Source: Paratinospora sagittata
Lineage: Eukaryota > Streptophyta > Magnoliopsida > Ranunculales > Menispermaceae
Direction of reading: 5' to 3'
NCBI GenBank assembly: GCA_035771175.1
Contig: CM069597.1
Location: 7,289,001 to 7,353,000 of the forward strand
DNA: 64,000 nt
The notes under the pieces are model-generated. The model saw only the letters and a list, made by a program, of their open reading frames with translations. It did not search any database and was not told the DNA's origin. This document shows positions 46,517 to 57,333 of the stretch, one piece after another. Both the position numbers and the translations under genes were made by a program. Within the stretch, counting starts at the first letter, position 1, and every line of letters starts with the position of its first letter.

Positions 46517-46686
46517 TTAAATTGATAAAAAAAAAAATCTGAGTGCTGAGGGACATTTGCTAAGGTACATTTGCTAAATACACTTCCATGGGCTCCAAAG
46601 CATTTCTCATTAGGTAATGTTAAATAGATAATAATAATAATAATAATAAAAGACTAGGATAATGTTAGCAACCCTTGTCACATGTA
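46517..46686. repeat. Spacer with an ATA trinucleotide repeat
   Basis: (ATA)n-type run at 46629-46649; nothing else. Confidence 0.6.
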
Positions 46687-46917
46687 GTGTTTGGATTGTG
46701 ACTCAAAAATAATTTTTCTATTTTCTTGGTACCCAAAAAAATATAATTAAAAAACTTGAAAATTGATAAAATGTCATTTTTTAAGTTTTTACTTTTTTGT
46801 GAGAGAATATTAGAAAAATAGTTTTCAAAAACTACTCTACCAAACACGTTTTCTAATTTTTTTTTTTTTTTTACTATTTGAAAACTTAAAATAATTTTTG
46901 AGTCGTAAACCAAACAT
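46687..46917. mobile_element. MITE with GTGTTTGG ends, copy 2
   Basis: Left GTGTTTGGATTGTGACTC and right, inverted, ATGTTTGGTTTACGACTC pair for about 35 bp. The interior shares GGTACCCAAAAA and TTTTTTGTGA with copy 1 at 23562-23789. Confidence 0.75.
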
Positions 46918-48554
46918 ATAAATGTTTGAAACAATTAAGGATATATGTAATGTCACATCATCTTAATTTGTGTTTTAAGATTACCTTTTTTTCATAACAA
47001 AAGTTAAGTGAATTACGTTTTGATTAGAGTGGTTTGATATCTATTCTCCCTTCTATAAGTTGGATCAAGTGTCATCAAGTTCCGTATAAATAGTTATCTT
47101 TCAATGTATTAAAATGATTTAGTAAGAGGTCACATTAAATCTTTATCTTGTATTTTGTGTGGGCCCTCGAAGGCTTGGTGTTGCAAGAAAATGGTGACTT
47201 TTTTCTTTTGGTTAAAAAGATATGGTGGCTTTGGCTTTCGCTTCCGCTTTTTCCAACTAGACCTTCCTTCCAATCCTCCCTTGATAAAAAGCCATTCCAA
47301 GCGTCAACCACAAGCAAACAAACACGACACAGTCACTTTCGTTAAAGAGAATTTTATTATATAGGAAAAGATCAAGCTATCGGTTCCTCAAGGTTTTATG
47401 GGCTTGGGTTATAAAAAAATAGGCCCAATAATTTATGCTTTTGGGATTTGCTTTTTGGGCCCACTATAACTAATTAAGCTTTATGTTTTTTATTTTTTTT
47501 ATTTTTTATTTTTTATTATTTTAAACACACCCTTTGGATTCTGCTTGTAATCGTTATTCCATTTTTCATAAAAACAAACAACATTGTTAGTTATTTTCTT
47601 GCATAATTATATTTTCTTGGTTAATACATAAGTTGCTACATTATACAACTGTAAAATAGGAAAAAAAAATTGTAATATATTCTCTTTTTTCAGTGAACAA
47701 ATGGTTTTATCAATATATTAATACCTTTTAGTTTACTATGGAATGACATTTGTTTTATCATTTGTGATAATTGAACTCTCAATAATGACATTCAAAAAGA
47801 TTAGTTAGATGTAAAATAGGAAAGATCTTTCATTCCTAGCTATGGTCGATACTCAAACTTATAAAATCAATTTTCTATTTACCTTTACAATGAAACAAAA
47901 AAAAAATATATATCAATATGAAATTGACGTCTCTCCATTGTGACTCCAAGCTCATAAATTTAAATTTAAAAATATTTTTTTCAAATATAAAAAGTAAGAC
48001 TGCGTAAATTGTTTCTTCTGCCAACTTTACAATGATGAAAGCTTCGTGCATTGAGTACACCTCACCTATATATAAATTGGAAAATTAGAAAAGAATCTTG
48101 GAGATGGAAAAGTTCAACTTGTAATACAGTATCTAGAGGTCAGTTGTGCCATGTGTTTTATGCCATTTATTGGTCTTCACTTGCTATGTAGAATGAAAAG
48201 CAATATCTAAAGACCCAATTGAAAAATGAAAAGAAATATCTAGCAACATTATTAAAAGAAGTCATCTTCATGCCCTTTGATGTGGATCCCACTTAGCCCA
48301 ATTTCCTCTTTGGCACTATTTGGTAAGATAAGCTCTCACTCCACTTTATTGTCCCATTGTGGAGGTTATCCTCTTCACTCCCAAGAGCAACAAGACACCC
48401 GGCAGTGGGGGCTGCCTTAAGGGCAACACCACCCATAAAATTTAAGTCACACAAAACTCCATGAAAAGCCTTCTTCAATTCATTCAATAATTCCACAATA
48501 CGATTCAAACCCAAATTCTCTATTTCAATCCCATTTTCTTAGTTCCCAAGTCCT
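46918..48554. other. Intergenic DNA and 5' flank of the DUF6821-like gene
   Basis: No gene supported. A TATA-like TATATATAAATTGG is at 48066. 48290-48554 is more balanced in base composition and ends in CCCAATTTTCTTAGTTCCC-like DNA before the ATG, so it may hold the promoter and 5' UTR. Confidence 0.45.
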
Positions 48555-49534
48555 ATGGAAAAATCCTCTGATGAAATGGATTTAGATGAATGGGAATTCC
48601 TCTCCGATGATGCCTTCCTTGATCAAGGGAGGCTGCTGATCTCTAATCAGCCCTATTTTGATTCGAACCCGAAAGGCAAGTTCGACATGGACTACTTCAT
48701 CTGCCCATCACCGAATCCATCCCGTCGAGTTGGCGAAACAATGAAGAATTTGAGCGATTCAAAGGGGGTTGTGAAGAAAAATCAAGTTATTCCAATTCCA
48801 ATTCAAGTGGAATCAAAAGAGAAGAAGCATAACAAAGAAGAGAAGCTAGGGGAGGAGGAGATGGTGAGAGAAGTCATTAAGGTTCCTATAGTAGAGATCA
48901 ATTTTTTAACACCACCTATGGATGCTGATCATCTGAAGATAGGAGATCAAGACATGGTCTCCCAAGTGTTCTTCAAGAAACCGAAGGGGAACGAAGTTGT
49001 CGACATTAAAATCGACTCGCCCAAGTCGAGTGGCAGAGGAATTAAGCCTCAAATTGATGCTGGATCAATTCATCAATTTGAGGAGAAGGCAGAAGAGAAT
49101 GATAAAGTTGAAGCAAATGAACATAAAGTTTCTTCTAAAGTGGCAAGTGATCAGGGGATGGATTCAAGCAATAAGAACATATGGAGATCATGGAGATTGA
49201 ATGGAATTGGAGCAATTTGTTCTATGGGAGTAGCTGCTGCAACACTATGCATTTTCATAATTGGAAGCCAACAAAGGCACAAACATCCCCAACAGAAACT
49301 CAGGTTTCAGATTTATGCTGATGAAAAGGTAATTTTAAAAAATTCTTGATTAATCTCTTGAAATAAATTGAATAAAACTATTATATAGTTCAAAATTTGG
49401 GGGCTTGTGATTTGCAGAGGATAAAGCAAATGGTTCAGCATGCAAGTAAATTGAATCAAGCTATTTCAGTTGTGACAGGTGCTCCTGCCACTAGAGCTCA
49501 TGTCACCTTTGGAGGGTACTATGAAGGCCTTTGA
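48555..49534 (+). CDS. Single-pass membrane protein, DUF6821-like, two exons
   Basis: Exon 1 is 48555-49328 and exon 2 is 49418-49534, with an 89-bp GT/AG intron in phase 0; the product is 296 residues. The N-terminus is acidic with DLDEWEFLSDDAFLD (9-23). The middle is Lys/Glu-rich and low in complexity. A membrane segment lies at about 217-238 (GIGAICSMGVAAATLCIFII), followed by HKHPQQKLRFQIYADEK and the C-terminal RIKQMVQHASKLNQAISVV, ending FGGYYEGL. I recognise this C-terminal arrangement (transmembrane helix, FQIY, then FGGYY[ED]G) from a plant-specific family I believe is DUF6821; its function is unknown. The start is the first ATG, in good context upstream of the acidic motif. Reading frame intact; no close neighbours. 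Confidence 0.8.
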
Positions 49535-50630
49535 TTAAAGCTCTCAATAGTGTCTTCTCGATCATCTCAGTGAGGATCTTCTCACTATCAATTCGTCGAA
49601 ATCATCGATATGTTCATCGATCTTATATGGTTTAATTACTTGTGGCAATGTTATCAGTTGCATCAGATCTGCATGATCAGTTTCTATGCATTTGTGTTTG
49701 TATCTTATATGGTGGGATGTATGATTAATTAGCTACATATATACTTAAACTGAGTTTTAAGTATGTATCTTTCCTTGCTTTTATATATGTATGTATGTAT
49801 GTATGTATACTGTACATTTCTCAAAATGTCTTTCATCATTCATTATTCTTGTGCTTAATTATGTTTTTACACTAGCATCGAACTTTTTTGTCTTAATTAA
49901 GATGGATCAAATAAATAAAAGGAGACCCTTGTTAAAATATTTTTGTGATGTTTTATGAATTCATCAAATGTTAGAATAGAAGGTGCTTTCCTATGTCTTA
50001 TTGATCAAAACAATTTCCAAAACTTATTTGTAAGGTGGTAGCAAAATTTCCTTCAATATTAATTTTACTATTGGTGAATTTAAGTTTGATTTATATAGAC
50101 AAATGAAACATATCAATATTAATGATATTTTTTAAGTTAAAGGGTAGTGGGATTTATGTAGCTGACCTATGTTTTTTGACTAAGTTAATTTGATTATCTG
50201 GTTTAGCTTTATGTCATACACATTTCATTTAGTCAATGATTTTTTAGATATATCAGCTTGATAACATTTTCAGTCCAAAAATCTGAGTTGAGTTGTCTAC
50301 TATCTAGTCTGTGTGTTATTGTAGAAGTAATTAATAAGATTATTTTTGAAAAATCGGTCAGTCCTAACCTGTAGGGTGTCGGTTCTTACGGTATCACTAT
50401 TATCAATTCATATTTGGATTTAAACTAGTAATCCCTGACCATGGAGACGACGCGTTGACTATTTCTATTTTTTATATATTATTAGTTGTTTAAGTGTTAA
50501 AGAATGATCATTTACACTCCATTTGGTATCAAAATGAAATATATGATATTTTATTCTAGATATATTGATTTTTACTCAATTGAGGCTAATGCTTAATGGG
50601 CATAATTTAGGTGGCATTTTAAAAAGCAAA
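49535..50630. other. 3' flank of the DUF6821-like gene
   Basis: Probable 3' UTR to about 49850, including a (TATG)n tract at 49787-49809. After that AT-rich DNA without a recognisable feature. Confidence 0.5.
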
Positions 50631-50671
50631 TCTATAATATATACTTAATAACTAACTCCAAATGAGGCTCC

Positions 50672-50750
50672 TCAGCGCGCCACTTCAGCATTTTCAATAA
50701 ATATTTCTCCAAAATGAACAGTAACGTTATACTTTGGATTGAAAGAGTGG

Positions 50751-50798
<48 letters not shown>

Positions 50799-51180
50799 AA
50801 AAAGGTCATATAAATTAATTAATTGTCTCTTCATCAATAATATATATTAAATAGCACGCGTGTTTGCATGCTGGTGACTGAAGCAACGTCAGTATTTTTC
50901 ACTTAAAGTTGGCAAAAATTGAAACTTTAATCACTTCGCGCGAGCAGTACTGCAAAACAAAAAACAAAAGACGTTGATTGAAAGAAATAATCGCCACCTC
51001 AGCATTCTTAAAAAATATTTCTCCAGAATGAACAGTAAAGTTATACTTTGGATTGAAAGAGTCGAAATATATATATATATATATATAATAAAGGTCATAA
51101 ATTAATTAATTGTCTCTTCATCAATAATATATATTAAATAGCACGCGTGTTTACTGAAGCAACGTCACCAAAATGAACAG
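50672..51180. repeat. Imperfect direct duplication with AT microsatellites
   Basis: A unit of about 190-200 bp occurs at 50680-50900 and again at 50993-51180. Both contain GCCAC-TCAGCATT, TATTTCTCC, AATGAACAGTAA, TTATACTTTGGATTGAAAGA, an (AT)n run (50754-50794 and 51067-51088) and AATAGCACGCGTGTTT. The microsatellite lengths differ. Confidence 0.85.
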
Positions 51181-51316
51181 TAAAGTTATAATACAAGCTT
51201 ATTTGTCTGCCAAATTTATATTATCTAAATTACATTATACGGTATCACTTTCTACATTATCACTTCCATGGCTATTCCATATATTCATGAAATAACCTCA
51301 AATCTCTGATAGTTAC

Positions 51317-51441
51317 ATTCAGCCAAAAAAATTATTTTCATCTTCTCATACAAACAACAATTCTGCCTAATTTTGTCCTCAGCCAAAAAACCATTTTCAT
51401 CTTCCCATACAAACAACAATTCTGCCTAATTTTGTCAGCAG
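51317..51441. repeat. ~62-bp tandem duplication
   Basis: CAGCCAAAAAA, TTTTCATCTTC and CATACAAACAACAATTCTGC occur twice in a row (about 51320 and 51382). Confidence 0.85.
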
Positions 51442-51793
51442 TCTTTCTTGACTATTGCCCATGAAGTACTGTTACAGGTGATATCTTTTTCTTGAAACTC
51501 ACTATAAATAAAGTTTCGTTCTTCCCATTTGTATGACGAAAGTTTTTCAACAAAAAAAGACGCTACGAAACTACTAAGGTATCATCATGTCAGCTTAATA
51601 AATTTTCTATTTTCATTCATAGCTAACCTTTATGAATTTTTTTTTTCTGATTCTCTTGCCAAGCATATGAAGGATAAGCTTTATTGTTATAAAGAGTATA
51701 TACCTCAAAGACACAAATCTATACCTCAAAAAATTCGCAAATTCGAACAATAAATCAAATCTTTGGGGGAAGTTTTTTTACCTTGGAATTGCA

Positions 51794-52289
51794 ATTCAAC
51801 ATACCCATAAAAAATAAGAACAAATCTGAGATACCCAGAAAGAAAATAACTCAAATTAGAGCAAAAATTGCAGGAACAAGAGAGATTCCTTTAGCTTTAT
51901 TACCTCTCCCATTTTTCTTTATTCTTTTTTTTTTCGGTGGTGGAGGCTCCTTTGATTCTTTCTCTTCTATATTACCATCTTTAGTAGATTCATCTGCTTT
52001 CTTTGCTTCTTCATTTTTTTCTTCAGATTTCTTCTCTTCTTCTGCTGGTTTCTTCTTCTCTTCCTCCGCTGGTTTCTTCACTTCTTCTTGCAGCTTCTTC
52101 TTTGCTGGTTTCTCTTCCTGCAAAATCAAAACACTAAAAATTCAACATACCCATAAAAAATAAGAACAAATCTGAGATACCCAGAAAGAAAATAACTCAA
52201 ATTAGAGCAAAAATTGCAGGAACAAGAGAGATTCCTTTAGCTTTATTACCTCTCCTATTTTTCTTTATTCTTTTTTTTTTTCGGTGGGT
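51794..52289. repeat. ~150-bp direct repeat, nearly identical, 346 bp apart
   Basis: 51794-51944 and 52140-52289 start ATTCAACATACCCATAAAAA and share all but a few bases through TTTTTTTTTCGGTGG. The HIPP-like fragment lies in and between the copies, and the H2A fragment directly follows the second copy. Confidence 0.85.
51851..52118 (-). pseudogene. Captured HIPP-like Lys/Glu-rich exon
   Basis: The minus strand reads, after an acceptor-like TTTTGCAG (52119-52126), EEKPAKKKLQEEVKKPAEEE, then more KKPAEEEKK repeats, ADESTKDGNIEEKESKEPPP and Lys-rich residues. Lys/Glu-rich repeats followed by a proline run are typical of the N-terminal part of heavy-metal-associated isoprenylated plant proteins. 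The HMA domain (with a CxxC metal site) and the CaaX end expected next are absent. The last ~25 codons fall in the direct repeat. No start codon context is convincing, so I take it as a fragment. Any low-complexity Lys/Glu protein is an alternative. Confidence 0.4.
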
Positions 52290-52339
52290 GGATTGAATTG
52301 CAGAAAGAACAAACGCAGAGAGTGAGGTAGGCAAGATAC

Positions 52340-52432
52340 CAGAAGAAGTCTGTCAGCAAGTCGATCAAGGCCGGTCTGCAGATCCCGGTCGGCCGTGTCG
52401 CCCGATCTTCGAAGAAGGCGCCTCCCCTGCGC
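52340..52432 (+). pseudogene. Captured histone H2A fragment
   Basis: One frame reads QKKSVSKSIKAGLQIPVGRV followed by ARSSKKAPP. It matches the N-terminal tail and alpha-1 region of plant H2A (the canonical core has KAGLQFPVGRIARFLKKG), with a few substitutions. The upstream start and the rest of the histone fold are missing. The stretch is GC-rich compared with its AT-rich surroundings, as expected for a captured coding piece. It cannot encode a histone. Confidence 0.7.
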
Positions 52433-53302
52433 CTCCTCTTTTCCTCTGCTTCTTCAAGCTTAGTTGGGTATATTGGATATATTTCTTAACGCGGTAGCTT
52501 AGTTGGGCATGTTACTTAACGCGGTTTAGTGTAATAGGTTACGCTGCAATAATTAGGTTCGGGATCCACGAAGACCTGAATATTATTTTGTCAGCCTTTA
52601 TATTAAAGTAATGTTAAAATAAAAAGTAAAGACAGTGAGACAGACGGTGTATTAAAAATGGCAGAAAAGTAGTACACTGTGCTTAAAAAAGTTACTTGCC
52701 TTAAAACTTAACATAAACAAAACCATTATTAAAAACAGTATACTAAAACATAGTGCTAATGACGGCAAAAGGGGTACATAAAAAATAAGTGGGTGGGTGT
52801 TACGAGAAAAAGAAGAAAAAGAGAAGAGACATAAAGCACGCCTTCCTGGTTTCCAATAAAAAAAGCCTTCGACCCTAATTCATTGATTAACCGACAATAT
52901 TATTAATCATACCTATCCATCAACTCACTAACTAATCACTATCTGGGTACATTTTTTTTTCTTTTCTTTTTTATAATGCAATCTTACAAGGCTAATGGAC
53001 TTTTATATATATACAACCAAATGCAAATTACAAGATGTCACTTCCATCTTTTTAAGATTTGAGATTTCATAAGATATGCATGAAACAATCTAAAAACACG
53101 TCACGACCTATATGATTAAGGAGCTGAAGGAGGTTAAGCTGCTCGGTTAAGGAGGTATATATGACTAATCACAAATGAAATTAAACAAACAAGCGGGAAG
53201 TATGGAATTTAAAGAGAAACCTCCAAAGATAACAAGACAAAAATGTCACAGTAGCTAATAGTCCTAACCAGGTGTCTAATATTTTTTATCTCAAGTTGTT
53301 GT

Positions 53303-53970
53303 TTAGTAACTAATAGAAGTTTCTGCAAACTTAAGCTCTAACTGAGTGCATCCAAGAATCCAAAGTCATCTGATATACGTCGAAGCAAGAAGAAGCCAAA
53401 TAGAAAGAATACGAAAGGGCATAGGATTCCGATAGAAAGAAAAGAGAGTAGAAGTGAAGATCACCACATATAAGGAACTCTTATATTCTCTAAGAGGTGC
53501 ATTGCCACTTAAACTACAAGTAATTAATTGGAAGTTTGATTTATTGATAGGGTTAGTTATATGATTGTCTAATGTCATATATGAAAATGCAATTATTGGA
53601 TTATTGAATTATGGAAAGATTTTGAAAAAGGTTAATCTCATAATAATAGTGATGATCGAATAAATTAAAAAAAATCAAATAATAAAAAGGGAAAAGGCAA
53701 GTTTATCCTTTTAAAATAGGGAGGGCAGCTTAATATCCCTAATCAATGAAGAGGGTATGTTTAAAATCATGTAAAAACAAAAAATAAAGAAAGAAGAAAT
53801 AATGATAATCCTATCTATCTTGCTTTGCTTTTCACCTAAGCCACTAAAAGTAGAAAAAGTCTATTTAGTAACTAATAGAAGTTTCTGCAAACTTAAGCTC
53901 TAACTGAGTGCATCCAAGAATCCAAAGTCATCTGATATACGTCGAAGCAGGAAGAAGCCAACTACCTATT
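53303..53970. repeat. ~100-bp direct repeat 565 bp apart
   Basis: 53303-53400 and 53868-53965 share GTAACTAATAGAAGTTTCTG, CTAACTGAGTGCATCCAAGA and ATACGTCGAAGCA with only one or two differences. The sequence between them is AT-rich and non-coding. This looks like a recent segmental duplication. Confidence 0.85.
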
Positions 53971-54145
53971 ATCGACAAATACTTTTCTTCGTGATTCTAC
54001 TTTGTTTTCATTATGTTTCTTTTTGTTAACAAGGAATTTGCTATTTTGTTGACTTTGTGTTTCTTCTCTGACCATTCATTTAAACACTCTAATCTTGGTA
54101 TGTTTGATAAACATGCAGACAATACACCCGTGAAATACTCGATAA

Positions 54146-54529
54146 ATGGATGATAACTCAAATTGCTTCATGCTGGCCAGAGAATTTTCTTATAGATTAC
54201 TTAATCCAGCAATCTTTGAGCCATTAATGATGAAGTTACAAGACCATCTGTATGATTACGGGCTCCAACCTCAAATTGTGGATAATGAAGATCGGCCTTT
54301 TCTCGAAATCGATGAAACTTTCGTTTATTGTTGGTCTCCAAGAGAAACAAGCACGCTAATGGTTTATTGGTCCATCATTGGTCGACCTACTATAAGAGTC
54401 GTTCTAGATGACGAAGCGGAGACTAAGTACCCTGAAGATTTGTATGATGTTTTTTGGCATGACCTTATGGAGTCCGGTCTGCCAGTAATTTCAACATATG
54501 TACCATATTATTATGCATGGGCGTATTAA
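54146..54529 (+). CDS. Orphan ORF, 127 codons, function unknown
   Basis: An intact ATG-to-TAA ORF: acidic and aromatic-rich, with MDDNSNCFMLAREFSYRLLN at the start, a middle with DETFVYCWSPRETS and MVYWSIIGRPTIRVVLDDEA, and VISTYVPYYYAWAY at the end. I recognise no domain, signal peptide or membrane segment. An acceptor-like CATGCAG lies at 54113-54119, 27 bp upstream of the ATG, so it may be the last exon of a spliced gene or a captured piece. It lies inside the Helitron candidate, after the direct repeat at 53868. Codon use looks ordinary for a plant gene and there are no stops, so it may be real; confidence is limited because no relative is known to me. Confidence 0.4.
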   Translation: MDDNSNCFMLAREFSYRLLNPAIFEPLMMKLQDHLYDYGLQPQIVDNEDRPFLEIDETFVYCWSPRETSTLMVYWSIIGRPTIRVVLDDEAETKYPEDLYDVFWHDLMESGLPVISTYVPYYYAWAY

Positions 54530-54862
54530 ATTAATGTATACCTCTAAATGTGCGTGCATGTGTGTATATATATATATATATGTATATAACTCATAATAGA
54601 TGTATAAATGTAATATAACCTATGAATATAAAAATATGTAATATTAGATAAATGTTATATGTCACTTTACTTTTGTATATTATACAATTAAATGAAGAAG
54701 ACATACAACCACCTACATATTTCAAGCATGTATTTACCTAGCTATATAGTGTTTGTTTGTTGCAAAACTTTGAATAATAATAAGAAGCAGATATTTATAT
54801 AAATATTTGTTAAATAAGTAAGCGTCACGTTATAATTAATTACATTTTCTAATTACACACCG

Positions 54863-55075
54863 ATGAGCAGTTTGGTATATGTCATTGTAAATACCTCACT
54901 CTTTGTTTTTTTCTTTTCTTTCATCTCTTTCTTCTTTTGTTTTCTTTCTCAACCACTCCCCCTTTTCATCTCTCCAACAATCTCTCTCTATCTCTTGCTT
55001 CATTTCCAACCATTCCTTCTCTTCATCTCCATCTACTGCTTCTCTTCATCTCTTCAATGCGAATTACAGTATTGA
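54863..55075. repeat. CT-rich repeat, copy 1 of a dispersed pair
   Basis: GGTATATGTCATTGT, TTTCATCTCTTTCTTCTTTT, CAACCACTCC and TCATCTCTCCAACAATC also occur at 56670-56805, about 1.8 kb away in the same orientation with few differences. This duplication supports two related ends or a segmental duplication inside the Helitron candidate. Confidence 0.8.
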
Positions 55076-55079
55076 TGCG

Positions 55080-56640
55080 ACTGCAGATGTTTGTCGATTG
55101 AGTCTTCAATCTATAAAAAGAAGAAGTAAGCTTTTTTATTTTTATATCTAAATTTCTTTTTGGGCAGATAGGGTCGGAAAAAAAATAATTAGAATACAGA
55201 TTCAGATTAAGTCAATTAAACTATATTCAGTTTTATTTTTCATACAAGAGATCTAAGTCACCTATGCTTTTGAACATGTACAACGGGAGAAGATAACTAA
55301 TATCTACATTTTTTATTCTTTCTTCCTCAATTGTCTTAGTTATTTATCATAGAATTATAGAATCATAATAGCTTCTTTTTTTTTGGTACAATTCAGTCAT
55401 TAAAGAAGACATTCAAGGTTAGTGCATCTCTTGAATGTTTTGCTTTTGATTTTTCAATTTAGGATTTTCTTTCAGAATATTTGAATGACTTATTCTTTGA
55501 TTAAATTGTAGATTTAGAATCTTGGTAGAAAATTCATGTTTTTTATTTCATCTGGCTTGGTTTGAACTTAAATAGTTTCGGATTTGCTTGATTGTTTATA
55601 CATGAATTCCTTCATGAAAACACCTCAAGCTGATTGATGACTTTAATTCTTCTTAAATATTTTAAATACTTTAAGGGTTGTTCTTTGGTTTCTAGAGTTT
55701 TTTTTTAAGTTATTTTAGTCAAAATACTAATGGGTTGTACTAACTTTTTTAGGTTGTGGAGAGAAGAGAAGAATTGTTTCCTGTAAATCTTGGACGCGAA
55801 TATTTCAGATGAACAATAATATTATTTTTCCATTCAAAGACTATTGTTTCCTGTATCATTTTGTTTCATTCATTATTTTACATATAATGTTCACATAACT
55901 TTTTGACCTCAATAATAGGCATGTTTATTTTGACTTTCCTTTGCTCCTAATCATCATCCTACTATTATATAATATTCAAACGAAAAATTATGTTTTTTTT
56001 TAACTTGAGTGTTGCTACATTTCTAGAGTTAGCATTATTGCAAATATTCCTGTTACCAATCGAATAATGGAAAAATTTATATTGTTATCAATATCATATT
56101 ATATGCTTATATATAAACTTGAATAATGATAATGTACTTTCCAAATACAGGGTTGACTTGCATGGTATGTGAATTACATTGATTATTTGTTGTATGTTGG
56201 GTTTTATTTGAGAGAAGAAGAAAGAATTTGGTGTACAGGTCGAGTATATAGGCATTAGTTGCATTGGAATTGATATTAAAATTACTATAGGTGTGGTAGT
56301 AGTAGTATGTAGGGTAGTACTATAAGCATCTTGACATAAGTAAAGAAGTGATATCGTATAATGACAAATCATTGCACTAAATTGATCATAGAGTATACTT
56401 TTAGAGTTCGTTTCTTAAGTCAAGTTGTCATCTTTATGTCAAGTTCTTCTTCATATAAGGTCCCAACAATATAATTATATCTCGGACTACACATAGACAA
56501 AGATCCGACATAAATCTGAACTAATAACCCACTCCAAAAAAAAATCCTCAGCATATCACGCACTCCCCACATTCATACCTTCATGTTAATGTTTCTTAAA
56601 TAGATGAGACCCCACCTTCATTATATATATATATATCATG
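55080..56640. other. AT-rich interior of the Helitron candidate
   Basis: No gene supported. A possible internal Helitron-like 5' end (TCCTACTATTATATAATATT) is at 55957 and a phrase ATCCTCAGCATATCACGCAC, similar to the start region at 50668, is at 56545. Confidence 0.4.
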
Positions 56641-56669
56641 AGAAATGTCAAAAAAAATATTTTTCCTTC

Positions 56670-56805
56670 GGTTTGGTATATGTCATTGTCAATACCTCTC
56701 ACTATTTGTTTTTTCCTTTTCTTTCATCTCTTTCTTCTTTTGTTTTCTTTCTCAACCACTCCTCCTTTTCATCTCTCCAACAATCACTCTCTATCTCTTG
56801 CTTCA
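56670..56805. repeat. CT-rich repeat, copy 2
   Basis: Near-identical partner of 54863-54995. Confidence 0.8.
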
Positions 56806-57304
56806 ACATATGTAATGATTTTGACTTTGACCAGTTGTTCATTTCGCTTATATATGTGATAAGTTTCCAAAACCATTTCGTTGTTGCATCATCATATATG
56901 TAATGTTAGTCATCATTTTGTCATATTTATGTACTTATAAAGGTTGTAAATAAATGCATGACTACGAATTTTACATTATCTAATGTAATGGTATTTTATT
57001 AATAGAAGCTTTAAAAGAAATAGAATAATTTTTCTTTTTGTTTGACAAAAATTCATGCATCATAAATTTTCATCAAAATGTTACGATGATATATATATGA
57101 TCAAATATTTATACCAACCTATAATAGTGAAAAATTGTAGATGAATTTTTTTTTTAATTCGTATAGGCAACAAATGATGAATGCTATATAATTATATTTT
57201 AATCAATTAGTTAATATTATTGTTAACATCAATATTATTTACACAGAAGGGTAGTATTTTTAGTAAATTTAAATTGAGTTTATAGTAGTATTATTTTATT
57301 AACA

Positions 57305-57333
57305 CCGCCCATCGGGCGGGGCTACAAACTTGT
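57305..57333 (+). other. Helitron-type 3' hairpin and terminus
   Basis: A 6-bp perfect GC stem with a 3-nt loop (CCGCCC atc GGGCGG) stands out in otherwise AT-rich DNA and is followed 11-14 bp later by ACTTGT, close to the CTAGT terminus of plant Helitrons. Confidence 0.55.

Larger units (their letters stand above)
50631..57333 (+). mobile_element. Probable Helitron (or composite of Helitrons) with captured gene fragments
   Basis: Left end TCTATAATATATACTTAATA (50631), typical of plant Helitron 5' ends, follows an A. At the right end a 6-bp stem hairpin CCGCCC-atc-GGGCGG (57305-57319) precedes GGCTACAAACTTGT, close to the usual hairpin plus CTAGT terminus. Inside are a histone H2A fragment, a HIPP-like exon, internal duplications and AT microsatellites. 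No Rep/helicase ORF was found, so it would be non-autonomous. The terminal CTTG is not a strict CTRR, and another 5'-like sequence (TCCTACTATTATATAATATT, 55957) hints that two elements may be merged. The extents are therefore tentative. Confidence 0.45.

Noticed and set aside
51783..52163. 126-codon Ser/Phe-rich plus-strand frame
   Set aside because: Antisense of the Lys/Glu-rich HIPP-like fragment.
54863..55151. Phe/Ser-rich frames of 70 and 82 codons (and 56604-56903)
   Set aside because: Low-complexity CT-rich repeat present twice; not gene-like.
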